From positions 1 through 64,000 of the forward strand of contig NZ_JAIERS010000006.1 in the NCBI RefSeq assembly GCF_019746665.1: a DNA stretch of 64,000 bases, read 5' to 3'. Position numbers and translations under genes: made by a program. Source of the DNA: Sphingomonas sp. (lineage in GTDB: Bacteria > Pseudomonadota > Alphaproteobacteria > Sphingomonadales > Sphingomonadaceae). The stretch's first letter is position 1. Each line of letters starts with the position of its first letter. Positions 9,115 through 18,407 of the stretch are shown one piece after another. A model generated the notes under the pieces. That model searched no databases. It saw nothing but the letters and a program-made list of their open reading frames with translations, and was not told where the DNA came from.

Positions 9115-10662
9115 TCAGTAGCGGCTCGGGCCGGACGCGTCGAGGCCATCAAGAAACGCCTTGGCCTGGGCGCGGATTTCGGCGCGCGTCGCCGCCGACA
9201 TCTTGGCCCAATTGCGATACGGCATGGCGAGCCGCTGGTTGCGCCCGAGCTTATCCTCGTGCCGCGCCAGGAAATCCCAATAGAGAGCGTTGAACGGGCA
9301 GGCGTCCGCGCCGGTGCGCGCCTTCACGTCATAGCGGCAATGGCGGCAATAGTCCGACATGCGGTTGATATACGCGCCCGAGGCCGCATAGGGCTTCGAT
9401 CCCAACAACCCGCCATCGGCGAACTGGCTCATGCCGACGGTGTTGGGCGCCTCCACCCATTCATAGGCATCGGCATAGACCTCCAGATACCAGAGATGGA
9501 CCTGATAGGGGTCGGCACCGATCAGCAGCGCGAAATTGCCGGTGATCATCAGTCGCTGGATGTGATGGGCATAGGCATGATCGAGCGTCTGGCCGATCGC
9601 CTCCGCCAGACAGCGCATCTCGGTCTCGCCGGTCCAGAACCAGGCGGGGAGCGGGCGGTGTGCTTCCAGGAAGTTGCGGCGCGGATAATCCGGCCCCTCG
9701 CGCCAATAGATGCCACGGACAAATTCGCGCCAGCCGATGATCTGGCGGATGAACCCCTCGGCCGAATTGAGCGGCACGCGCCCGGCGCGATATTCGGCCT
9801 CGACCGCGCGGCACAGGTCCAGCGGATCGAGCAGCCCGGCGTTGATGTAGGGCGATAGGATCGAATGCCACAGGAAGGGCTCGCCGGTGAGCATCGCGTC
9901 CTGGTAATCGCCGAAACGCGGCAGGGCGTATTTCAGGAAATGCGCCTGCTGTTTCAGCGCGTCCTCGCGCGTGACGGCGAAATCGAAGCTCTCCAGCCGC
10001 CCGGGATGATCGGTGAAGCGTTCGGCGACCAGCGCAAGCACGGCCTGCGTGTCGGCATCGGGCGAAAAGCTCAAGGGGCGCGGCATCGTCAGGTCGCGCT
10101 CGGCGGGTTTGCGGTTCTCCTGGTCGTAATTCCATTGCCCGCCTTCGGGCTGGTCGCCCGCCATCAGCAGCCCGGTCTTGCGGCGCATTTCGCGATAGAA
10201 AAACTCCATCCGCAGTGCTTTCCGGCCATGCGCCCAGGCGTCGAACTCGGCATGGCCGCACAGGAAGCGGGTGTCGGCGCGCACCTCGACCGGGAGCCCG
10301 AACAGCGTTTCCCACTGGTCGACCATCCCCGCGACGCGCCATTCGCCGGCCTCGGTGACGATGATCCGCTCTGGCGCGTGACGAGCGATCGCCCGCGCGA
10401 CCTCGTCGGTGAAGCTGCCGGTGTTGGCCGGATCGTCGAGCGTGACATAATCGACCCGCCAGCCCGCGGCGCGCAAAGCGGCGGCGTGATGGCGCATCGC
10501 CGCGAAAAGGAAGGCGATTTTCCGCCGGTGGTGGCGGACGTAACCGGCTTCCTCGGCCACTTCCATCATCAGCAGCACGTCGCGCGCCGGATCGGCCCCT
10601 TCGAGCGACGCCAGCCCCAGCGACAGCTGATCGCCCAGGATCGGGATCAACGCGCGCTTCAC
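9115..10662 (-). CDS. Iron-sulfur (6-4)-type DNA photolyase / cryptochrome-related protein
   Basis: Light-dependent repair enzyme or photoreceptor of the FeS-BCP (PhrB) family, 515 residues. The N-terminal Rossmann part starts [14 protein letters not shown]. The FAD domain contains [21 protein letters not shown] and GMSQFADGG. Four cysteines fit the iron-sulfur ligands of characterised PhrB: one near residue 348 (EMRCLAEA) and three near 439-455 (CRHC followed by ACPFN). I choose a GTG start at 10662, where conserved sequence begins, with GGGAA upstream. It diverges from queF across 30 bases and ends 28 bases before sseA, so it may be read into the sseA-metC operon. Confidence 0.93.
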   Translation of the reverse strand: MKRALIPILGDQLSLGLASLEGADPARDVLLMMEVAEEAGYVRHHRRKIAFLFAAMRHHAAALRAAGWRVDYVTLDDPANTGSFTDEVARAIARHAPERIIVTEAGEWRVAGMVDQWETLFGLPVEVRADTRFLCGHAEFDAWAHGRKALRMEFFYREMRRKTGLLMAGDQPEGGQWNYDQENRKPAERDLTMPRPLSFSPDADTQAVLALVAERFTDHPGRLESFDFAVTREDALKQQAHFLKYALPRFGDYQDAMLTGEPFLWHSILSPYINAGLLDPLDLCRAVEAEYRAGRVPLNSAEGFIRQIIGWREFVRGIYWREGPDYPRRNFLEAHRPLPAWFWTGETEMRCLAEAIGQTLDHAYAHHIQRLMITGNFALLIGADPYQVHLWYLEVYADAYEWVEAPNTVGMSQFADGGLLGSKPYAASGAYINRMSDYCRHCRYDVKARTGADACPFNALYWDFLARHEDKLGRNQRLAMPYRNWAKMSAATRAEIRAQAKAFLDGLDASGPSRY

Positions 10663-10692
10663 ATCATTTCCCGAACGACTACATCGGCGCGC

Positions 10693-11145
10693 ATGAGCCA
10701 TACCCCCAAATATCTCGGCCAAACGAGTGCCCTGCCCGCCTCGCCAGACGAAGCGGTGCTCGACTATGTTCCCAATCCGCGCCCGGGGCGTCCATATTTG
10801 GTGCGCTTCGTGGCGCCCGAGTTCACCTCGCTCTGCCCGGTGACCGCGCAGCCCGATTTCGCGCATCTGGTGATCGATTACGTGCCCGGCGAGAGCATCG
10901 TCGAATCGAAATCGCTGAAATTGTTCTTGGGCTCGTTCCGCAACCACCAGGCGTTCCACGAGGATTGCACGGTCGGCATCGGCGAGCGGCTGGTCGCGGA
11001 GATGCAGCCGCTATGGCTCAGGATCGGTGGCTATTGGTATCCGCGCGGCGGCATCCCGATCGACGTGTTCTGGCAGACCGGCGTTCCGCCCGAGGGGGTG
11101 TGGGTTCCCGATCAGGGCGTCCCCGGCTATCGCGGGCGGGGGTGA
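10693..11145 (+). CDS. queF: NADPH-dependent 7-cyano-7-deazaguanine reductase
   Basis: Reduces preQ0 to preQ1 in queuosine synthesis. The product has 150 residues, the short monodomain form. The catalytic cysteine lies in [16 protein letters not shown] (about residue 47) and the QueF motif reads [15 protein letters not shown], followed by FHEDC. ATG 10693 is chosen because the conserved sequence begins there; the frame is open far upstream only as antisense of the photolyase gene. It shares a 30-base divergent promoter region with the photolyase and converges on purB, whose stop is 5 bases away. Confidence 0.96.
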   Translation: MSHTPKYLGQTSALPASPDEAVLDYVPNPRPGRPYLVRFVAPEFTSLCPVTAQPDFAHLVIDYVPGESIVESKSLKLFLGSFRNHQAFHEDCTVGIGERLVAEMQPLWLRIGGYWYPRGGIPIDVFWQTGVPPEGVWVPDQGVPGYRGRG

Positions 11146-11150
11146 GGCGG

Positions 11151-12467
11151 TCAGGCCGCGCCGAACACCCGCGCGAACACCGTGTCGACATGCTTGAAAT
11201 GATAATCGAGGTCGAACAGCGCGTCGAGCTCGGCGGGGCTGAGCGCCGCGCTCACCTGCGGATCGGCCTGGAGCAGCGCGAGCAGCGATAGCGCGCCGTC
11301 CGATTCCCACACCTTCATCGCGTTGCGCTGGACCAGCGCATAGGACTCCTCCCGACTCAGCCCGGCCTGGGTGAGCGCGAGCAGCACCCGCTGCGAATGC
11401 ACCAGCCCGCCCATACGATCGAGGTTGCGCCGCATCCGCTCGGGATACACCACCAGCTTCTCGACCACCCCGGTCGCGCGCGCCAACGCGAAATCGAGCG
11501 TGATGCACGCGTCGGGCGCGATGTATCGCTCGACCGAGGAATGGCTGATGTCGCGCTCATGCCACAGCGCGACATTCTCCAGCGCCGGGGTCACATAGCC
11601 GCGCACCATCCGTGCGAGGCCGGTCAAGTTCTCGGTCAGCACCGGGTTGCGCTTGTGCGGCATCGCGCTGCTGCCCTTCTGGCCGGGCGAGAAATATTCC
11701 TCCGCCTCCAGCACTTCGGTGCGCTGCAGATGCCGTACCTCGACCGCGAGCCGTTCGAGCGAGCTGGCGACGACGCCCAGGGTCGCGAAGAACATCGCGT
11801 GGCGATCACGCGGGATCACCTGGGTGGAAACGGGCTCGACCGTCAGCCCCAGTTTCTCGGCGACATGCGCTTCGACCCGCGGATCGACATTGGCGAAGGT
11901 GCCGACCGCGCCCGAAATCGCGCAAGTCGCGATCTCCGCGCGGGCGGCGATCAGGCGGGCGCGGGCGCGCTGGAATTCGGCGTGGAATCCCGCGAGCTTC
12001 AGCCCGAAGGTCACCGGCTCGGCATGGATGCCGTGGCTGCGGCCAATGGTAGGCGTGTGCTTGTGCTCGCGCGCGCGCGCTTTGAGGGCGGAGAGCAGGC
12101 CGTCGACATCGGCGATCAGCAGGTCAGCCGCGCGCGCCAATTGCACCGCGAGGGCCGTGTCGAGCACGTCCGAACTCGTCATCCCCTGGTGCATGAAGCG
12201 CGCTTCCTCGCCCACCTGCTCGGCGACCCAGGTAAGGAAAGCGATCACGTCATGCTTGGTCACCGCCTCGATCGCGTCGATCGCGGCGACGTCGATTGGG
12301 GGCTTGGTCGCCCACCAGCGCCACAGCGCGTCGGCGGCGGCCCGGGGCACCACGCCCAGTGCGGCGAGCGCCTCGGTCGCGTGCGCCTCGATCTCGAACC
12401 AGATCGAATAGCGCGCCTCGGGCGTCCAGAGCGCGGCCATTTGCGGGCGGGAATAGCGGGGAACCAT
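11151..12467 (-). CDS. purB: Adenylosuccinate lyase
   Basis: Acts twice in purine synthesis, releasing fumarate from SAICAR and from adenylosuccinate. The product has 438 residues of the fumarase/aspartase superfamily with the signature GSSAMPHKRNP (about residues 259-270) and the catalytic-histidine region TIGRSHGIHAEPVT. The start at ATG 12467 gives MVPRYSRPQMAALW, the usual N-terminus; the longer frame to 12533 adds unconserved residues. It is a single gene convergent with queF. Confidence 0.97.
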   Translation of the reverse strand: MVPRYSRPQMAALWTPEARYSIWFEIEAHATEALAALGVVPRAAADALWRWWATKPPIDVAAIDAIEAVTKHDVIAFLTWVAEQVGEEARFMHQGMTSSDVLDTALAVQLARAADLLIADVDGLLSALKARAREHKHTPTIGRSHGIHAEPVTFGLKLAGFHAEFQRARARLIAARAEIATCAISGAVGTFANVDPRVEAHVAEKLGLTVEPVSTQVIPRDRHAMFFATLGVVASSLERLAVEVRHLQRTEVLEAEEYFSPGQKGSSAMPHKRNPVLTENLTGLARMVRGYVTPALENVALWHERDISHSSVERYIAPDACITLDFALARATGVVEKLVVYPERMRRNLDRMGGLVHSQRVLLALTQAGLSREESYALVQRNAMKVWESDGALSLLALLQADPQVSAALSPAELDALFDLDYHFKHVDTVFARVFGAA

Positions 12468-12643
12468 CGGGCGGGCCTTCGGCTGACAAAGCGGGATGAG
12501 GCGGGCGTTAGCAGGGACGAACCGCGCCGCCAAATCGCGTCATCATGCGACCAACCAACAAGTAACGCGTTGGCTTTCGCATGATGGTGGCAGAAACGAT
12601 GCCGCTGTCAGCTAGATTAATTCTAGATGAACGGAGAAAAACG

Positions 12644-13138
12644 ATGCTGAAGACTTTGCTGATCGCGGGCACCGCTCTCGTCGCCGCGCCGTCGTTGGCG
12701 CAGCAGCCGCCGGGCGCGCCCCCGCCGCAGACCCCGCCGGTCACCCAGCCCAATCAGGGCCAGGCGATGCCGAGTGACATGACCTCGCCTTCGCCGAGCC
12801 AGATTCCGCCGGCATCCTCGACGACGCCGACCCAGCAGCAACCTGACGCGAGCACCACGCAGACGACCGAAACGCCGGCGACCAATGCCGCCGATCAGGT
12901 GACGCAAACGGTCGACAGCCAATGGGCGAGCTATGACGCCAATGGCGACGGCAAGCTCAACAAGAAGGAATTCGCCGCCTGGATGAGCTCGCTGCGCGCG
13001 AACGATCCCTCGGCCAAGGGTGGCGCCGCCGAAATGAAGAAGTGGAACGACTCGGCCTTCGCCCAGACCGACACCGACAAGAACGGCTCGGTGAGCAAGG
13101 AGGAGCTGAAGGGCTTCCTGGCGCAACCGGCGAAGTAA
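12644..13138 (+). CDS. Secreted EF-hand calcium-binding protein
   Basis: Small exported protein of 164 residues. A signal peptide (MLKTLLIAGTALVAAPSLAQ) is followed by a Pro/Gln/Thr-rich linker (about 20-80) and a C-terminal pair of EF-hands. Both 12-residue loops have the expected ligands: DANGDGKLNKKE and DTDKNGSVSKEE. ATG 12644 follows a CGGAGAAA ribosome site; in-frame starts upstream lack the signal peptide. Probably a periplasmic or surface calcium sensor or buffer; no partner is evident. A terminator hairpin follows directly. Confidence 0.85.
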   Translation: MLKTLLIAGTALVAAPSLAQQPPGAPPPQTPPVTQPNQGQAMPSDMTSPSPSQIPPASSTTPTQQQPDASTTQTTETPATNAADQVTQTVDSQWASYDANGDGKLNKKEFAAWMSSLRANDPSAKGGAAEMKKWNDSAFAQTDTDKNGSVSKEELKGFLAQPAK

Positions 13139-13142
13139 TGCC

Positions 13143-13181
13143 AAGCCCGGGTTCTGCTTAGCGCGGAGCCCGGGCTTTTAC
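13143..13181. terminator. Intrinsic terminator after the EF-hand gene
   Basis: The arms AAGCCCGGG (13143-13151) and CCCGGGCTT (13169-13177) are followed by a T run on the plus strand. The hairpin reaches into the 3' end of the convergent gene ending at 13158, so it can terminate in both directions. Confidence 0.8.
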
Positions 13182-13547
13182 TGGCACTGGTAAGCTTACG
13201 CGATAAAACGATCCCTCCCCCTCTTTTCCATGCCCGGCGAGCGAAATATCGATCCGGTCTTTATTGCAAATGACCCTCGTAATGTAGGGAAGGCGAACAT
13301 CTTCCAGATAGGCATCTAAGTCCTGATATTCATGTAACGGGGTCTGATCGACGCCGTTTACTGTGATGCGCGTGACGGTTGAAGGACCTTCGCGATCGCT
13401 GGCTAGGGCAATTTCGACTTGGTTACCCAAACACTCCGCCGTCAGCCTGAGTGTTGTCCGGTCAGGAAGGATGCCACCGTCCAAAACGATCTCCTTGCTC
13501 GAAACCTGTAACGCGATTAGCGCGAGCGGCAGCAAGGCAGGCAACAT
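13158..13547 (-). CDS. Small exported protein of unknown function
   Basis: 129 residues with a probable signal peptide (MLPALLPLALIALQVSS). The mature part is mixed and soluble, with two cysteines (in TAECLGNQ and VICNKDR) that could form a disulfide. ATG 13547 has a GGGAG ribosome site. I recognise no domain. Base composition is clearly less G+C-rich than its neighbours, which suggests recent acquisition or weak selection. It lies between the convergent EF-hand gene and radC on the same strand, 71 bases apart. Confidence 0.65.
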   Translation of the reverse strand: MLPALLPLALIALQVSSKEIVLDGGILPDRTTLRLTAECLGNQVEIALASDREGPSTVTRITVNGVDQTPLHEYQDLDAYLEDVRLPYITRVICNKDRIDISLAGHGKEGEGSFYRVSLPVPVKARAPR

Positions 13548-13618
13548 GGTCCGTCTCCCGGCGATATTGATGCCCCGCTGAGACGGTCAACCTATCAAGC
13601 GGTTCCGGCTAGCCCCCC

Positions 13619-14299
13619 TCAAATCAACCCCTGCGCCCTCAAACTCACATGCCCCTGGCGCCCGATGATCAGGTGATCGTGCACCGCGATCCCCAGCTTC
13701 TTCGCGGCCTCGGCGATGCGACGCGTGAGGTCGATATCGGCGCGGCTGGGGCTCGGGTCGCCGCCGGGATGGTTGTGGACCAGGATGATCGCCGCCGATC
13801 CGAGCTGCATCGCGCGCTTCACCACTTCGCGCACATGCACCGCCGCCTCGTCGATCGACCCCTCGCTCACCAGCTCGTCGCGGATCAGGATGTTGCGGGT
13901 GTTGAGGTGGAGCACCCGCACCCGCTCGATGCTGTGGTGCGCCATGTCGGCCTGCAGATAATCGAGCAGCGCCTGCCAGTTGCCGAGCACGGGCGCCGCC
14001 TGCGCCTCCACCCGCAGCATCCGCAAGGCGGTCGCCTGGACGATCTTGATCGCCGCGATCGAGGTTTCGCCCAGCCCCTCCATCGTCGCCAGCGCCTCGG
14101 GGCTCGCCGCCATCACCGCGCCTAGCCCGCCGAACTCGCTCAGCAGCCGCTTGGCGAGCGGTTTGGTGTCGCGCCGGGGGATGGCGAGCGCGAGCAGATA
14201 TTCGAGCAGTTCGTAATCGGCGAGCGCCTCGCCGCCCGCGCCCAGCAGCCGCTGGCGCAGCCGCGCGCGGTGGCCGGCATGATCGGCGGGAACATTCAT
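13619..14299 (-). CDS. radC: RadC family JAMM-domain protein
   Basis: 226 residues. The N-terminal helix-hairpin-helix-like part (LRQRLLGAGGEALADYELLEYLLA) is followed by an MPN/JAMM metalloprotease-like domain with HNHPGGDPSPSRAD near residues 171-185, which carries the zinc-binding histidines and aspartate. The historical link to DNA repair is doubtful in the family, so only the domain assignment is firm. It appears to be a single gene on the minus strand, divergent from ydbH. Confidence 0.92.
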   Translation of the reverse strand: MNVPADHAGHRARLRQRLLGAGGEALADYELLEYLLALAIPRRDTKPLAKRLLSEFGGLGAVMAASPEALATMEGLGETSIAAIKIVQATALRMLRVEAQAAPVLGNWQALLDYLQADMAHHSIERVRVLHLNTRNILIRDELVSEGSIDEAAVHVREVVKRAMQLGSAAIILVHNHPGGDPSPSRADIDLTRRIAEAAKKLGIAVHDHLIIGRQGHVSLRAQGLI

Positions 14300-14396
14300 C
14301 GTGTCTCAAGGATTAAGGCGGGTCGCGCGGGGTGGCAATTGCCGTGCGTGCGGTTACTAGGGGGAACCCCGGCAGCGGGGGTAACGCGGAGTCTGT

Positions 14397-17300
14397 GTGG
14401 CGGATCACGAGCAAGCGCCGCCGGCCATCGCCCGGTCGCGTGGGGGGCTGGCGCAAGCGGCGACCGGCGGCGCGCTGGCGCTCGCCTTGCTCGCGGTGGG
14501 CGTGTGGAGCGCGCGCACCCCGATCGCCACGCGCTTCATCGACGATAGCCTGGCCGAACGCGGCGTGCCCGCGCGCTACCGGATCGCGCAGCTGGGGGTG
14601 CATGGCACCCGGCTCGAAAACCTCGTCATCGGCGATCCCCGCCATCCCGATCTGGTGGCGGATTGGGTGGAGCTTGCAACCGATCTGGGGCTGGACGGCG
14701 TCCGGCTGATCGGCGCGCGCGCCGGGCAGGTGCGGCTGCGCGGGCGGCTGGTCGAGGGCAAGCTGTCGCTCGGCGCGATCGACCGGCTGCTGCCGCCGCC
14801 CACCGGCAAGCCGTTCGCGCTGCCCGCGCTCGACGTGACGCTGAACGACGCGCGGATGCGGCTGGAGACGCCCGCCGGGGTGATCGGGCTGCGGCTGAGC
14901 GGACGCGGCGGGCTCGCCGACGGCTTTACCGGGCGGCTGGCGCTGATCGCCGACCAGCTTGGTAGCGGGGCGTGCCGCGCCGAGCGGCTGGCGGGGACGC
15001 TCGCGCTCAGCATCGCCCAGGCGCAGCCGAGCCTGCAGGGGCCGGTGCGCGCGGGGTCGCTCGCCTGCGGCGGCGCGGCGGCGCGAGGGGTGGTGGCGGA
15101 AACGACCGTGCAGCTCGATCAACGGCTCGATCGCTGGCAGGGGACGAGCCTGGTGAGCCTCGACGCGCTCGCCCACCCCGCCGCGAAGCTGCGCGCGGTG
15201 AGCGGGCGGATCGATTTCGACGGCGGGCTGGCGCGCACCCATGGCCAGCTCGATCTGCGCGGCGACGCGCTCGCCACGCGCCAGGCGAGCGCGGCGGCGG
15301 TGCAGCTGACCGGCGATTATCACGTGGGCCGCAGCGGCGCGGGGTTCGACGGGCGGATGAGCGCGCAAGGCGCGACGCTCGCCCCCGCCTGGCGCGCGGC
15401 GCTTGGCCAGCAGCGGGCGGCGGCGGCGGGTACACCCATCGGCCCGCTCGTCGCGCGCGCGGTTTCGGCGGCGAACGCGGCGGCGCGGCGCTTCGACGTG
15501 GCGAGCGATGTAAACCTGGTGAGCGACGCCCAGGGCTTCGACCTCGGCTTCGCCCATGGCCGGCTGACCAGCGCGAGCGGGGCGCGGGCGACGCTCAGCG
15601 GCGGCCAGGGCGTGCTGATCTCGCGCGCCGGGTGGCGGCTCGACGGGCTCCTGGCTTTATCGGGCGGGGGACTGCCCGAGGCGGCGCTGAAGCTGCGCCA
15701 GAGCGTCCCCGGAGGGGCTTTGCGCGGTACGGGATATGTCCGGCCCTACGCGAGCGGGGACGCGCGACTGGCGCTGGAGGGGCTCGACTTCACCACCGCG
15801 CGCGGCGGCACCCGCCTCACCAGCCGCGCGACGCTGTCCGGCCCCATCGCCGGTGGCCGGGTCGAAGGGCTGGTCGCCCCGCTCGCGGCGCGCTGGCGTG
15901 GGGGAACGCTGCTGCTTAACCCCGGCTGCACCCCGCTCGCCGCCGATCGCCTGGCGGTCGCGCGGATGACGCTCGTCGCGCCGCGCCTCACCTTGTGCGC
16001 CGAGGGGCCGGGGCTGGTGCAGCTGACCGGCGGACGGCTGCGCGGCGCGGCGCGGATCGCGGCGCCGGCGCTCGGCGGGACGATCGGCGACACCCCGCTC
16101 GCGCTCGCCGCCGACAACGCCCGGCTCGATCTCGCGGCACGCGCCTTCACGCTCTCCGGCGCGAATGCTCGCTTCGGCGCGGGCGAGGGCGCGACCCTGC
16201 TCGCCTTCCAGACGCTCGCGGGCACACTCGACAAGGACGGCGCGCGCGGCGATTTCACGGGCGGTGGCGCGCAGATTGGCACCGTGCCGCTCCGGCTCGA
16301 CCAGAGCAACGGCGACTGGCGCTTCGCCGATGCCGTACTCCATGCGCAGGGCGGCCTGCGCGTCTCCGATCGGGCGAGCGCCGCCTTGTGCCCCGAAAAC
16401 GGCCATTTCACCGCCGACGGCGACGATCGCCCGCGCTTCTGCCAACTCCAGGCACGCGGGGTGACGCTCAGCCTGGCGGATAATCGCATCACCGCGAGCG
16501 GGACGCTGCAAACCCCGGGCGCCGGCGTGCGCGTCGCCGAGGTGACGCTCACCCACGATCTCGGCAAGGCGAGCGGCCATGCCGAACTGTCGGTGCCCGG
16601 CGTCGCCTTCGGCCCCACGCTTCAGCCTGACGCGCTCACCCCCCTTACCTATGGCGTGATCTCGGCGGTGAACGGCACGGTGCGCGGCGAGGGGCAGCTC
16701 AGCTGGCACGGCGACAAGGTCATCAGCGCCGGCACTTTCCGCACCCAGGGCGCGAGCCTCGCCGCGGCGTTTGGCCCGGTGCAGGGCTTGAGCGGCGAGG
16801 TTCACTTCACCGATCTGCTCAAGCTGGAAAGCGCCCCCGGGCAGCGCGTTACCATCGCAAGCGTGAACCCCGGTGTGCCGGTGACCGGCGGCGAGGTGCG
16901 CTATCAGACGCTGGAGGGCGAGCGAGTGCACATCGAGGGCGGGCGCTGGCCGTTCGCGGGCGGCGTGCTAGTGCTCGATCCGACCACGCTCGATTTCGCC
17001 GAGCGCGCCGAACGCCGGCTGACCTTCCATGTCGAAGGCGTCGACGCCGCCCAGTTCCTGCAAAGCTTCGACTTCAAGAATCTGAACGCGACCGGGGTGG
17101 TCGACGGCACGCTGCCAATGCTGTTCGATGCGCAAGGGGGTAGGATCATCGACGGGCATTTGAAGATGCGCCCCGGCGGCGGGACGATCGCTTATGTCGG
17201 CGAACTCTCGCAGCGTGACCTGGGTTTCTGGGGCAATCTGGCGTTCCAGTCGCTCAAGGCGCTTGCCTATCGCGAGCTGGAAGTGACGATGAACGGCCCG

Positions 17301-17576
17301 CTCGAAGGCGAGATGATCACCGAGATCCGCTTCGCCGGCGTACGCCAGGGCAAGGGCGCCAAGAGCAATTTCCTTATCCGCCGGCTGCAACGTCTGCCGA
17401 TCCTGTTCAACGTCCGTGTGCAGGCACCGTTTCGGCAGTTGCTCGGCAGCGTGGCGGATCTGTACGATCCCAGCCGGCTGGTCGAGCGCAATCTCAACCA
17501 GCTGATCGAAGCTCAGCCAGGTGCCCCCGTTCAGCCGCCCGCAAGCGGCACCGTGCCACAAGGAGAACCGAAGTGA
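14397..17576 (+). CDS. ydbH: YdbH-like AsmA/TamB-superfamily envelope-bridging protein
   Basis: 1059 residues with one N-terminal membrane anchor (about 22-38) and then a long beta-rich, repetitive periplasmic body, the architecture of the YdbH/TamB/YhdP proteins implicated in moving phospholipids from inner to outer membrane. The assignment rests mainly on operon order: a YnbE-like lipoprotein and a YdbL (DUF1318) protein follow with overlapping stops and starts, as in E. coli ydbH-ynbE-ydbL. The C-terminal region (MNGPLEGEMITEIRFAGVRQ) fits the YdbH C-terminal domain that contacts YnbE. The start is GTG 14397 with GGAG upstream. Confidence 0.85.
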   Translation: MADHEQAPPAIARSRGGLAQAATGGALALALLAVGVWSARTPIATRFIDDSLAERGVPARYRIAQLGVHGTRLENLVIGDPRHPDLVADWVELATDLGLDGVRLIGARAGQVRLRGRLVEGKLSLGAIDRLLPPPTGKPFALPALDVTLNDARMRLETPAGVIGLRLSGRGGLADGFTGRLALIADQLGSGACRAERLAGTLALSIAQAQPSLQGPVRAGSLACGGAAARGVVAETTVQLDQRLDRWQGTSLVSLDALAHPAAKLRAVSGRIDFDGGLARTHGQLDLRGDALATRQASAAAVQLTGDYHVGRSGAGFDGRMSAQGATLAPAWRAALGQQRAAAAGTPIGPLVARAVSAANAAARRFDVASDVNLVSDAQGFDLGFAHGRLTSASGARATLSGGQGVLISRAGWRLDGLLALSGGGLPEAALKLRQSVPGGALRGTGYVRPYASGDARLALEGLDFTTARGGTRLTSRATLSGPIAGGRVEGLVAPLAARWRGGTLLLNPGCTPLAADRLAVARMTLVAPRLTLCAEGPGLVQLTGGRLRGAARIAAPALGGTIGDTPLALAADNARLDLAARAFTLSGANARFGAGEGATLLAFQTLAGTLDKDGARGDFTGGGAQIGTVPLRLDQSNGDWRFADAVLHAQGGLRVSDRASAALCPENGHFTADGDDRPRFCQLQARGVTLSLADNRITASGTLQTPGAGVRVAEVTLTHDLGKASGHAELSVPGVAFGPTLQPDALTPLTYGVISAVNGTVRGEGQLSWHGDKVISAGTFRTQGASLAAAFGPVQGLSGEVHFTDLLKLESAPGQRVTIASVNPGVPVTGGEVRYQTLEGERVHIEGGRWPFAGGVLVLDPTTLDFAERAERRLTFHVEGVDAAQFLQSFDFKNLNATGVVDGTLPMLFDAQGGRIIDGHLKMRPGGGTIAYVGELSQRDLGFWGNLAFQSLKALAYRELEVTMNGPLEGEMITEIRFAGVRQGKGAKSNFLIRRLQRLPILFNVRVQAPFRQLLGSVADLYDPSRLVERNLNQLIEAQPGAPVQPPASGTVPQGEPK

Positions 17577-17755
17577 GAAAACGGGTGATGGTGCTGGGTT
17601 TGATGATCAGCGGGGTTACGGGTGGCTGCGTGAACGTGGCCGCGCCCGACAAGCCGATCGTGATCAACCTCAACATCAACATCACCCAGCAGGTGGTGTA
17701 TCGGCTTGATGGCCAGGCCAAGGAACTGATCCAGCAGAAACCGGGAATTTTTTGA
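17573..17755 (+). CDS. ynbE: YnbE-like small outer-membrane lipoprotein
   Basis: 60-residue lipoprotein. The signal sequence ends in SGVTGGC, with the lipid-bearing cysteine near residue 19. The mature part carries the family hallmark PIVINLNINITQQVVYRLD. In E. coli YnbE is reported to stack beta-strands onto the C-terminus of YdbH to complete a bridge to the outer membrane. The GTG start overlaps the ydbH stop (GTGA), with AGGAGAA upstream. Confidence 0.9.
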   Translation: MRKRVMVLGLMISGVTGGCVNVAAPDKPIVINLNINITQQVVYRLDGQAKELIQQKPGIF

Positions 17756-18123
17756 TGCGCAAGACAATCGCCTTCCTGACGATCGCCGGCCTCGCCGCCG
17801 CCACCCCCGCGCTCGCCCAGCGCGACCCGGCCTATGCCGCCGCGCGCGCCGCCGGGCAGGTGGGCGAGCAGCCCGATGGTTATCTGGGGATCGTCGGCGC
17901 ACCCAGCGACGCGCTGCGGCGGATGGTCGCGGACATCAATCTACAGCGCAAGTCGGCCTATGCCGAGAGCGCCAAGGACGGCTCGACAGTCGAGCAATTC
18001 GCCTTCGTCTCGGGGTGCAACCTGATCGCGAAGACCGCGCCGGGCGAGAAATACCGCACACCTGGTGGCGAGTGGAAGACGCGCACCGCCGCCCCGCCGG
18101 AGCGCGACCCGCGCTGCTTGTGA
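17755..18123 (+). CDS. ydbL: YdbL family (DUF1318) periplasmic protein
   Basis: 122 residues with a signal peptide (MRKTIAFLTIAGLAAATPALAQ). The conserved stretch RAAGQVGEQPDGYLGIV, then NLQRKSAYAESAKDGSTVEQFAFVSGCNLI, matches DUF1318. The family is thought to act as a chaperone or regulator of YdbH-YnbE assembly. The ATG shares one base with the ynbE stop (TGATG), completing a tightly coupled three-gene operon. A palindromic repeat follows at 18139. Confidence 0.9.
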   Translation: MRKTIAFLTIAGLAAATPALAQRDPAYAAARAAGQVGEQPDGYLGIVGAPSDALRRMVADINLQRKSAYAESAKDGSTVEQFAFVSGCNLIAKTAPGEKYRTPGGEWKTRTAAPPERDPRCL

Positions 18124-18138
18124 GGGCGCGCGCTGACC

Positions 18139-18232
18139 CGACCCACCCCAACCCCTCCCTATCAGGGAGGGGCTCATAGAGGAATGACCGGCCCTCTCCC
18201 CTCCCTGGAAGGGAGGGGCCGGGGGTGGGTCG
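18139..18232. repeat. Compound CCCCTCCC stem-loop repeat, copy 2
   Basis: Outer arms ACCCACCCC (18141-18149) and GGGGTGGGT (18222-18230) enclose two perfect hairpins: CCCCTCCCT/AGGGAGGGG at 18152-18172 and again at 18198-18218. Being self-complementary at two levels, it can fold either as two hairpins or as one long stem. It lies between ydbL and the atp operon and could end the ydb transcript. Confidence 0.75.
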
Positions 18233-18288
18233 AGGCAGCGCGCCGCCCTGGCAACGCCAGCCCCAAACCGTGCTCCAACCCGCCCCGG

Positions 18289-18317
18289 TTGACTCGCTCT
18301 GTCACCCTTTCTAAACG
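18289..18317 (+). promoter_or_regulatory. Probable sigma-70 promoter of the F0 operon
   Basis: TTGACT (18289-18294), a 17-base spacer and TAAACG (18312-18317) lie 91 bases ahead of atpI. The -35 box is good and the -10 box mediocre. Confidence 0.45.
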
Positions 18318-18360
18318 GGCGCCGCGACGGGGGTAGTCACACAAACGTCGCATGACGAGG

Positions 18361-18393
18361 CGCCCGCCCAGGCATCAGCCGGGCGGCGTTTTT
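18361..18393 (+). promoter_or_regulatory. Terminator-like hairpin in the atp operon leader
   Basis: A G+C-rich hairpin (CGCCCGCCC at 18361-18369, GGGCGGCG at 18381-18388, one bulge) is followed at once by five Ts and lies only 15 bases before the atpI start. Its form is that of an intrinsic terminator inside the leader, so it may attenuate transcription into the F0 genes. It could also be the terminator of a short upstream transcript. Confidence 0.45.
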
Positions 18394-18407
18394 ATACCAG
18401 GAAGAGA

